Assembly: GCA_964479745.1 (NCBI GenBank)
Contig: CAYZNJ010000042.1
Coordinates: 1-6,314 of the forward strand
DNA length: 6,314 nucleotides
Reading direction: 5' to 3'
Origin: JACPNK01 sp964479745
Lineage (GTDB): Bacteria; Patescibacteriota; Minisyncoccia; 2-02-FULL-40-12; IGHO2-12-FULL-4
Shown: piece after piece, positions 1 to 3,846 of the stretch
Position numbering within the stretch: position 1 is the first letter of the stretch
How the letters are laid out: each line of letters starts with the position of its first letter
The notes under the pieces: generated by a model
What the model saw: the letters and a program-made list of their open reading frames with translations, nothing else
Told to the model about the DNA's origin: nothing
The model's database searches: none
Made by a program: the position numbers and the translations under genes

Positions 1-6
1 GGTTTT

Positions 7-38
7 GGCTGGAGTTACAGAATAATTATACTCCAGCC
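7..38. repeat. Inverted repeat at the left edge of the window
   Basis: A perfect 9-bp stem (GGCTGGAGT at 7-15 with ACTCCAGCC at 30-38) encloses a 14-base AT-rich loop. A further 5 bp (GGTTT at 1-5 with AAACC at 47-51) could close around it. No T-run follows the stem, so it is a poor intrinsic terminator. It may be the 3' part of a structured element or transcript that begins outside the window. The stem is seen directly; its role is unknown. Confidence 0.5.
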
Positions 39-70
39 AGCCTAGCAAACCGCAGGCTCACAGCGACCTC

Positions 71-95
71 AAAGATACTATCTTTTAATTTTTTT
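71..95 (+). terminator. Weak AT-rich hairpin plus T-run before recA
   Basis: AAAGAT (71-76) pairs with ATCTTT (80-85) around a three-base loop, and a T-rich stretch ending in seven Ts (89-95) follows. The layout is that of an intrinsic terminator, but the stem has a single G-C pair and would be weak. It could end transcription arriving from the left, or simply be an AT-rich recA leader. Confidence 0.25.
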
Positions 96-129
96 GAATA
101 GCAAACTTAACTAGAGGGATAAAAATATT

Positions 130-1185
130 ATGCCTAAAAAAACAGGCGACAAAAATCTCGGTAAAACCATTGCTGAAAACAGTAGGAGTGCCAGCACTGA
201 GCATAGCCGAAGTGTGGATATTGCTGTCAAAGAAATACAGGAAAAATACGGCGATGGTTCAATAATGAAACTGGGCGATGCCCGGAAGGTTGATGTTGAT
301 GTCATTCCCACGGGTTCAATTTCACTGGACTTAGCTTTGGGTGTCGGCGGTGTGCCTCGTGGAAGAATGATAGAAATTTACGGCCCCGAAAGTTCGGGCA
401 AAACCACTTTAGCCTTGCATCTTGTGGCTGAAGTCCAAAAAATGGGCGGGACGGCGGCTTATGTGGATGCCGAACACGCTCTTGATCCGGAATACGCCGG
501 CAAAATTGGCGTAAAAACCAAAGAGTTATTGATTTCCCAGCCTGACAACGGCGAACAAGCTTTGGAAATAGTTGAGACATTGGTACGCTCCGGCGGAGTA
601 GACTTAGTCGTTATTGACTCGGTTGCGGCCTTGACGCCTCGGGCAGAAATTGAAGGGGAAATGGACCAACAGCACATGGGTTTGCAAGCGCGCCTGATGT
701 CTCACGCTTTACGCAAGCTCACCGGAATTGTTTCAAAGACTAACACCACCGTCGTTTTCATAAACCAAATCAGGCACAAAATAGGAATTATGTTTGGCAA
801 TCCGGAGACAACTACAGGCGGACTCGCTTTGAAATTTTACGCTTCAGTCAGAATAGAAATTCGTCGGGCGGCGCAAATACAGTCGGGCGAAAAAATTATT
901 GGCAATCGCACTAAAGCCAAAATTGTCAAAAACAAAGTAGCGGCGCCTTTCAAGGTTGCCGAGTTTGATATTCTATACAACGAAGGCATCTCTCGTTTGG
1001 CGGATTTGGTAAACACCGGAGTCAACTTGGGTGTTGTGGCAAAATCTGGCAGTTGGTATAATTTCGGCGAGCAAAAGCTGGGGCAGGGCATAGACGGTTC
1101 GCGCCAGTTTCTCAAAGAAAATCCAAAAGTGGAAAAAGAAATTCTCTCAAGCATCAAAAAAGCGGCGGCGGTTAAAGAGGTCTAA
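130..1185 (+). CDS. recA: RecA recombinase
   Basis: RecA is the cytoplasmic ATP-dependent strand-exchange protein that coats ssDNA and drives homologous recombination and repair. The 351 residues include Walker A GPESSGKT (85-92), the catalytic glutamate in DAEHALDP (E115), Walker B LVVIDS (159-164), loop L1 around 176-184, loop L2 with GNPETTTGG (223-231) and the FKVAEFDILY segment (274-283). Compared with E. coli RecA, the P-loop lies about 19 residues later because of a Ser/Lys-rich N-terminal extension (about 1-27). The acidic C-terminal tail is missing; the protein ends in KEV. L1 reads EGEMDQQHMG where many RecAs have EGEIGDSHMG. The start is supported by AGAGGGA at 113-119, 10 bases upstream. 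No LexA-type operator is evident. The structured element E1 begins 2-3 bases after the stop. Confidence 0.99.
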   Translation: MPKKTGDKNLGKTIAENSRSASTEHSRSVDIAVKEIQEKYGDGSIMKLGDARKVDVDVIPTGSISLDLALGVGGVPRGRMIEIYGPESSGKTTLALHLVAEVQKMGGTAAYVDAEHALDPEYAGKIGVKTKELLISQPDNGEQALEIVETLVRSGGVDLVVIDSVAALTPRAEIEGEMDQQHMGLQARLMSHALRKLTGIVSKTNTTVVFINQIRHKIGIMFGNPETTTGGLALKFYASVRIEIRRAAQIQSGEKIIGNRTKAKIVKNKVAAPFKVAEFDILYNEGISRLADLVNTGVNLGVVAKSGSWYNFGEQKLGQGIDGSRQFLKENPKVEKEILSSIKKAAAVKEV

Positions 1186-1187
1186 GC

Positions 1188-1396
1188 GGATAGTTGGCTG
1201 GTACTATTTTTTCCGGACGCGAATTTCTTTCCAGCGAAGAAACTCGCTCTTTGTGGGCTATGGATTCGGAAAGAATACTTTCCGACCAGCTCGTCACTTT
1301 TTCATCTTATTCGTCAAAGACGAATGGGCTGAAAAAGCGGCTCGCGAGCAATCCACAGCCCACAGAGCCTGCAAAAACAGTGCCAGCTAACTATCT
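1188..1396 (+). ncRNA. Structured RNA element, copy E1 (branched, five stems)
   Basis: Almost every base can be paired. P1 pairs 1188-1205 with 1379-1396 (18 bp including three G-U), continues through a U5/A5 segment (1207-1211 with 1373-1377) and ends with GG/CC (1215-1216 with 1368-1369). P2 is hairpin 1219-1229/1237-1247 with loop TCCAGCG (1230-1236) and one mismatch. P3 pairs 1249-1266 with 1350-1367 (17 of 18 paired). Inside P3 are hairpin P4 (1267-1273/1278-1284) and long arm P5 (1289-1349), whose tip is ATTCGTC/GACGAAT at 1309-1325. Wobbles (seven G-U against three A-C mismatches) favour the + strand, the strand of recA. A second copy, E2, lies at 3118-3277 on the other strand with covarying stems. 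The element could be a stable 3' UTR, a processed small RNA or a mobile structured repeat. A terminator follows. I match it to no known family; it lacks the hallmarks of tmRNA, 6S, RNase P and SRP RNA. Confidence 0.75.
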
Positions 1397-1406
1397 AGGA
1401 CCGGTT

Positions 1407-1440
1407 CTTAAAAACCCTTATAAAACAAGGGTTTTTAGGT
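1407..1440 (+). terminator. Intrinsic terminator after recA-E1
   Basis: CCCTT (1415-1419) pairs with AAGGG (1427-1431) around a 7-base loop. The stem is extended by an A-run (1410-1414) facing TTTTT (1432-1436), with CTT/AGG at the base giving 13 bp in all. The A-stem-T layout suggests it may work in both directions. It would end the recA-E1 transcript before the promoter of the next gene. Confidence 0.6.
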
Positions 1441-1441
1441 A

Positions 1442-1471
1442 TTGCGTAAACACCAAGTTTTGTGGTATAAT
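1442..1471 (+). promoter_or_regulatory. Promoter of the small hypothetical gene
   Basis: A perfect TATAAT -10 box (1466-1471) is preceded by TGG (1463-1465), an extended -10. A weak -35 match, TTGCGT (1442-1447), lies 18 bases upstream. The predicted start of transcription is near 1478, giving a leader of about 35 bases that contains a strong SD. Confidence 0.65.
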
Positions 1472-1496
1472 ATAAGTATAGATTTTACGAAAACGA

Positions 1497-1505
1497 AAAG
1501 GAGGT
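1497..1505 (+). promoter_or_regulatory. Strong Shine-Dalgarno that fixes the start at 1514
   Basis: AAAGGAGGT is nearly the full anti-SD complement. Three ATGs follow, at 1507, 1510 and 1514. Only 1514 has a suitable spacing (9 bases after GGAGG) and a long frame. The ATGs at 1507 and 1510 share another frame that stops after nine codons at 1536. Most other genes here have no clear SD. Confidence 0.8.
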
Positions 1506-1513
1506 CATGATGG

Positions 1514-1864
1514 ATGGCAAACCGAAAACTATATGACAAAAAAGCCTTTGAGGTCCAAAAAGTTTTGGAATATGAAGGCGAGGGTGCCGATGTGTGGCAT
1601 CTTCTAGGAAGATTTTTTGAAGGGTCGATAAGGTCCAACGATCCTTATCGGGAGTACCGAATAAGAGTTAAGCCGGATTCCCGTTGGAAGGGCATGAGGT
1701 TGGTAAGGTTTAAGGCGGACCGAATTTACGAATCAGAGAGTGCGTATTACTCTCGCAAGTATATTTACGGTTCAGGGAACTGGTATGTGTCGCCGTTCCG
1801 GACGGCGGACTATTACAGACACCCATCAAAGTTTGTTTTTGAAGACTTTGAAGTTTTGGAGTAA
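1514..1864 (+). CDS. Hypothetical protein, aromatic-rich, 116 aa
   Basis: I do not recognise this protein. It has no signal peptide, membrane segment or cysteine. It is rich in Tyr, Phe, Trp, Arg and Lys, which suggests a small soluble beta-rich or nucleic-acid-contacting domain, although no motif proves that. Features to search with are VWHLLGRFFEG (27-37), YREYRIRVKPDSRWKG (45-60) and the tyrosine cluster YYSRKYIYGSGNWY (78-91). The gene stands alone, with a TATAAT promoter, an excellent SD and a hairpin terminator after its TAA, so it is probably real and well expressed. It could be a lineage-specific protein or cargo brought in with the repeats around it. Coding confidence is good; function is unknown. 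Confidence 0.75.
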   Translation: MANRKLYDKKAFEVQKVLEYEGEGADVWHLLGRFFEGSIRSNDPYREYRIRVKPDSRWKGMRLVRFKADRIYESESAYYSRKYIYGSGNWYVSPFRTADYYRHPSKFVFEDFEVLE

Positions 1865-1882
1865 CAAATAAAGGAGACCAAA

Positions 1883-1914
1883 AAGCCACGCGAAAGCGTG
1901 GCTTCACTATTTTT
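1883..1914 (+). terminator. Intrinsic terminator of the hypothetical gene
   Basis: GCCACGC (1885-1891) pairs perfectly with GCGTGGC (1896-1902) around a GAAA tetraloop, extended by two A-T pairs. TTCACTATTTTTA follows (1903-1915). It begins about 20 bases after the stop codon. A GGAGA just before it (1872-1876) has no start codon to serve. Confidence 0.65.
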
Positions 1915-1930
1915 ATATTCAAGCCGTTTC

Positions 1931-1982
1931 CATCAAGGTTGAACCTTGATGGGGGGGGGTAAGGTTGAACCTTGATGGGGGT
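1931..1982. repeat. Tandem palindromic repeat with a nine-G run
   Basis: The unit AAGGTTGAACCTTGATG followed by Gs occurs twice, at 1935-1959 and 1961-1981, with nine and five Gs. In the first copy, CATCAAGGTT G AACCTTGATG (1931-1951) is a perfect 10-bp inverted repeat. The element lies between a terminator and the antitoxin gene. The G-run makes it prone to slippage. It resembles a short interspersed palindromic (REP-like) element; I cannot count copies elsewhere. Confidence 0.7.
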
Positions 1983-1985
1983 AAT

Positions 1986-2014
1986 TTGTAAAACGAAGCA
2001 AACTTTGTTAATAT
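1986..2014 (+). promoter_or_regulatory. Possible promoter giving a leaderless antitoxin mRNA
   Basis: TTGTAA (1986-1991) and TAATAT (2009-2014) are 17 bases apart. A transcript would start at or next to the ATG at 2021, which fits the absence of any SD there. A small hairpin (1992-1998 with 2003-2009, one G-U) fills the spacer and could be an operator, as antitoxins often repress their own promoters. Both boxes are imperfect. Confidence 0.35.
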
Positions 2015-2020
2015 CTAATT

Positions 2021-2236
2021 ATGATCCCAATTATTATCCCAAAAAAGTTAGCCAAAGAAGATTTAGTTCTTATACCGCGGCGGGAATATGAAGGATTATT
2101 GAAGCTGAAAAAGACAGAAGAATTTGTTCCTACTTCAGCCCAAAAAAAAGCCTTAGCGAAAGCGGAAAAAAATCTTAAACTGGGTAAAACTCTGTCTTAC
2201 AATGCCTTCACCCGCAAGTTGGGACTTACAAGTTGA
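2021..2236 (+). CDS. Type II toxin-antitoxin antitoxin-like protein (orphan)
   Basis: This 71-residue protein has the layout of small antitoxins of RelE/ParE-type systems. An N-terminal segment reading IIPKKLAKEDLVLIPRREYE (5-24) resembles the Phd/AbrB-like start in which the protein declares an IP-x-x-EY element. A charged middle follows, then the helical tail AEKNLKLGKTLSYNAFTRKLG (48-68) that normally wraps the toxin. By family knowledge it would bind operator DNA through its N-terminus and neutralise the partner with its C-terminus. The expected toxin frame starts inside its 3' end at 2202 but stops after 33 codons, so it appears to be an orphan. No SD precedes the ATG. The exact antitoxin family is uncertain. 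Confidence 0.75.
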   Translation: MIPIIIPKKLAKEDLVLIPRREYEGLLKLKKTEEFVPTSAQKKALAKAEKNLKLGKTLSYNAFTRKLGLTS

Positions 2237-2303
2237 TTCAAATGTTTTAAGAGCGCTCAAGAAAAGTTATTTTGGTTTTTTCTTTGGAGCGCAGAAGTTC
2301 TAA
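2202..2303 (+). pseudogene. Truncated RelE/ParE-like toxin remnant
   Basis: From ATG 2202, overlapping the antitoxin gene by 35 bases in another frame, the sequence encodes 33 residues including SWDLQVDSNVLRALKK. The pattern of a tryptophan, alternating hydrophobics and then LKK is how many RelE/ParE-type toxins begin, and a start overlapping the antitoxin end is the normal arrangement. The residues after LKK (SYFGFFFGAQKF, then TAA) no longer fit, and the S18 gene follows at once from the other strand. The remaining 60 or so toxin residues are absent. Homology is inferred from a short pattern and position. Confidence 0.4.
2253..2292. terminator. Hairpin between the convergent antitoxin and rpsR genes
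   Basis: GCGCTC (2253-2258) pairs with GAGCGC (2287-2292), and the stem can continue with A-T pairs (2259-2265 with 2278-2285, small bulges). It lies between genes that converge, so it could stop transcription from both sides. Neither side has a good T-run after the stem, so this is tentative. It overlaps the toxin remnant. Confidence 0.35.
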
Positions 2304-2313
2304 AACTTATTGA

Positions 2314-2523
2314 TTACTTTCTTGTTTGCGAGCGGGTGTAGGGCATCAAAGCCATGAAGCGGGCGTGCTTAATGGCGGCGGAAATCATACGCTGGTGCTT
2401 AGGGCAAAGGCCGGTGCGTTTGGCGGTGATAACTTTAAATTGTCCCGTGGTAAATTTACGCAGTAAACGCGTATCCTTGTAATCAACTGTATCTGTTTTT
2501 TCCTGACAGCAAATGCAAGTCAT
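2314..2523 (-). CDS. rpsR: 30S ribosomal protein S18, zinc-binding form
   Basis: S18 binds S6 on the platform of the 30S subunit. The 69-residue protein carries the family core: KDTRLLRKF (16-24), the basic stretch ITAKRTGLCPKHQR (32-45) and AIKHARFMALMPY (50-62). C3 and C6 near the N-terminus with C40-x-x-H43 form a CxxC...CxxH set, so this is the zinc-binding form rather than the cysteine-free form of E. coli. The ATG lies one base after the ssb stop and has no SD of its own, pointing to translational coupling. It is last in the rpsF-ssb-rpsR operon, a widely conserved order. Confidence 0.97.
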   Translation of the reverse strand: MTCICCQEKTDTVDYKDTRLLRKFTTGQFKVITAKRTGLCPKHQRMISAAIKHARFMALMPYTRSQTRK

Positions 2524-2524
2524 G

Positions 2525-3106
2525 TTAAAAAGGTATATCTTTTAAGTCAACTTCCGCTTCTTCAATTTCATTGTCGCCGATAATCGGTTCAATCGGTTCG
2601 TCTTCATTTATAACCGGTATTTCTTCTTCAGCTTCTTCTTTTTTCGGAGCCGTAGTTGGCCCGTTAAAACTTTGCGAAACTGGTCTGCTAGCCGGCGGAC
2701 GGGAAGTAAACTTCTGGCTGTCTCCTGACTGGAATCCTCCGTTGCCATAAGATCTGTTTGAAAAGTCTTGAGACGATGCCGGCCTTGGTCCCAGTTGCAT
2801 ATTTTCAGCGACGACTTCAGTACGGTAGCGTTTCAAGTTGTCTTGCCCGGTCCAAGAACGGGTTTGCAATCTGCCTTCAATCATAACCAAACCGCCCTTT
2901 TTTAAATATTGATTGGCAATTTCGGCTAACCTGCCCCACAAAGTTACGCTGTGGAATTCCGCTTGTTCCTGTTTTTGACCGGAGCCGTCAGTCCAAACGC
3001 GGTTAGTAACGACTCTAATGCTTGCCACATTCTGGCCGGTACTGGTAGTCCGGCTTTCCGGGTCAGCGGCTAAACGTCCTATTAAGATTACTTTGTTTAA
3101 ATTCAT
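2525..3106 (-). CDS. ssb: Single-stranded DNA-binding protein SSB
   Basis: SSB coats ssDNA during replication, repair and recombination and recruits partners through its tail. Residues 1-105 form the OB-fold, starting MNLNKVILIGRLAADPE, with aromatic positions W38, W57 and W85 near those used for DNA stacking in E. coli SSB. A Gly/Ser/Gln/Pro-rich linker (about 106-153) leads to a long acidic stretch (157-188) and the tail DLKDIPF, matching the DDDIPF partner-binding tip. At 193 residues the length is ordinary. No SD precedes the ATG, only AT-rich sequence, and element E2 ends 11 bases upstream. The gene lies between rpsF and rpsR, so it is probably cotranscribed with both. Confidence 0.98.
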   Translation of the reverse strand: MNLNKVILIGRLAADPESRTTSTGQNVASIRVVTNRVWTDGSGQKQEQAEFHSVTLWGRLAEIANQYLKKGGLVMIEGRLQTRSWTGQDNLKRYRTEVVAENMQLGPRPASSQDFSNRSYGNGGFQSGDSQKFTSRPPASRPVSQSFNGPTTAPKKEEAEEEIPVINEDEPIEPIIGDNEIEEAEVDLKDIPF

Positions 3107-3117
3107 ATAATTTTTTA

Positions 3118-3277
3118 AAGCGTAGCCAATACTGCTTTTGGAGGCTCTGAAAGCTGTGGATTGATTGGTTTGATTGAGTATAATTCTTCACTCAATCAAA
3201 ATCCACAGCTTTCAAAGAGTGCAGTCCCGCCGCTGGAGCGGGGCAAACGTCCGGAAAAAGCAGTGTTGGCGAAGCTT
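3118..3277 (-). ncRNA. Structured RNA element, copy E2, between rpsF and ssb
   Basis: On the - strand this element begins about 8 bases after the rpsF stop and ends 11 bases before the ssb ATG, so it fills the gap. P1 pairs 3256-3270 with 3125-3139 (one C-A mismatch), with outer pairs 3274-3277/3118-3121. P2 is 3238-3242/3226-3230 with loop TCCAGCG (3231-3237). P3 is an 18-bp stem, 3200-3217 with 3145-3162. P4 is an 11-bp hairpin, 3190-3200/3169-3179. It shares with E1 the motifs TTTTTCCGGACG, the P2 loop, CTTTG, CTRTGGATT, AATCCACAGC and CAGAGCCT. It lacks the P5 arm of E1. There is no T-run after it, so it is not an intrinsic terminator; it could act in mRNA processing, stability or ssb translation, or be a mobile repeat. 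Confidence 0.75.
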
Positions 3278-3285
3278 ATTCTTAG

Positions 3286-3738
3286 TTACAAATTACCGAT
3301 TACCTCTTCAATTTGTTTTTCCATAACTTCCGGCTTGATTTCTTCTTTTGGCTTTTGCTCTGCAGCTGCCGGCGTATGCGTTCTTATTTTTCTGCCAGTT
3401 GTTTCTCTTACTCCCCGGAATACTTTTTGATTTTCTTTTGTCTTTAGCACCAAAAATCTGATGATTGAATCATTAAGTTTAAGCTGGCTTGTCAGCTGGT
3501 CCAAAATTTCGGTCGGCAGTTTGAAACTGATGATGCCGAAAAGTGAAGAATGTTTGTGTTTAAGCGGATAAGACAGCCTTTGTTTTCTTGGCTCTCGGGA
3601 AATCAAAACAGTTCCGCCAAGCTGGGAAATAATTGTCTCCATTTCTTGAGCTTTGGCTCTGGCATCTTGTTCTTCCAGTTCGGGCAATAGGTGAAAACCA
3701 AGCTCGTAATTTTCTATTTTTTGGTTACTTTCTTCCAT
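3286..3738 (-). CDS. rpsF: 30S ribosomal protein S6
   Basis: S6 pairs with S18 on the 30S platform. The ferredoxin-like core spans about 9-100: NYELGFHLLPEL opens it, GGTVLISREPRKQRLSYPLKH (41-61) holds the typical K-x-R-LAY-like strand, and FGIISFKLP and SIIRFLVLKT complete it. At 150 residues it is longer than the roughly 100 core residues because of a charged, Ala/Pro/Glu/Lys-rich tail (108-150) that is likely flexible. It is the first gene of the rpsF-ssb-rpsR operon. Only a weak GGGA lies before the ATG, and the promoter sits so close that the leader is under about 12 bases. An identical gene order is common in bacteria, but here a structured element separates rpsF from ssb. Confidence 0.97.
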   Translation of the reverse strand: MEESNQKIENYELGFHLLPELEEQDARAKAQEMETIISQLGGTVLISREPRKQRLSYPLKHKHSSLFGIISFKLPTEILDQLTSQLKLNDSIIRFLVLKTKENQKVFRGVRETTGRKIRTHTPAAAEQKPKEEIKPEVMEKQIEEVIGNL

Positions 3739-3753
3739 TTTTGTTATCCCAGA

Positions 3754-3782
3754 ATAGTATCAAAATGCCTTTAGAAAGTCAA
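3754..3782 (-). promoter_or_regulatory. Promoter of the rpsF-ssb-rpsR operon
   Basis: On the - strand, TTGACT (3777-3782) and TACTAT (3754-3759) are separated by exactly 17 bases, with TGA directly before the -10 box (extended -10). Transcription should start near 3746-3748, leaving an mRNA leader of only about 8-10 bases before the rpsF ATG at 3738. Confidence 0.7.
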
Positions 3783-3806
3783 CAATTTAAATTTTAATTT
3801 CAACTA

Positions 3807-3838
3807 CCCCGAACCATCGCCTTCGGCGAGCTACGGGG
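3807..3838. repeat. Palindromic element A just after ychF
   Basis: CCCCG (3807-3811) pairs with CGGGG (3834-3838). An inner perfect stem, TCGCC/GGCGA (3817-3821 with 3825-3829), has loop TTC, and a 5x4 internal loop lies between the stems. On the - strand it starts within 12 bases of the ychF stop. It could serve as a ychF terminator, though only mixed AT sequence follows. Its outer end, GCTTGCCCCGT (- strand, 3833-3843), is identical to the end of palindromic element B inside ychF. Confidence 0.6.
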
Positions 3839-3846
3839 CAAGCGTC

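Noticed and set aside
3..101. C-terminal end of an upstream gene (a frame beginning FWLELQNNY, reminiscent of HigA-type antitoxins)
   Set aside because: Only 32 residues are in the window, the match covers about nine residues, and a strong hairpin (7-38) lies in the same bases. The evidence is too weak to call a gene.
1034..1062. A promoter inside recA (TTGTGG, 17 bases, TGGTATAAT) that could drive E1
   Set aside because: The -10 match is good, but it encodes the conserved SWYNF segment of RecA, the -35 is poor and the start would be about 120 bases before the element. It is probably chance.
1188..1396. tmRNA, 6S RNA, RNase P RNA or SRP RNA
   Set aside because: I see no tag-peptide frame with tRNA-like ends, no single long bubble duplex as in 6S, no RNase P conserved core and no SRP GGAA apical loop. 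Two differing copies within 2 kb also argue against these single-copy RNAs.
1188..1396. Integron attC sites for E1 and E2
   Set aside because: The elements are branched rather than single hairpins, have no GTTRRRY core pair at the ends, and no integrase gene is present.
1194..1475. A 93-codon open frame after recA
   Set aside because: It starts without an SD, overlaps all of structured element E1 and its terminator, and its protein has no recognisable composition or motif. The base-pairing explains the sequence better than a protein does.
1507..1536. Nine-codon frame from ATG 1507 as an upstream peptide
   Set aside because: Its start is only 2 bases after the GGAGG, too close for normal initiation. 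The in-frame ATG at 1510 is also less well spaced than the one at 1514.
1931..1982. CRISPR array
   Set aside because: There are only two short units with no unique spacer of regular length, and no cas genes are present.
3118..3277. The S6:S18 autoregulatory leader
   Set aside because: That element lies upstream of rpsF, not between rpsF and ssb. A sibling copy beside recA makes a ribosomal-protein leader unlikely.
3161..3430. An 89-codon + strand frame across the rpsF-ssb gap
   Set aside because: It runs through E2 and antisense through the S6 gene, with no ribosome site or family resemblance.
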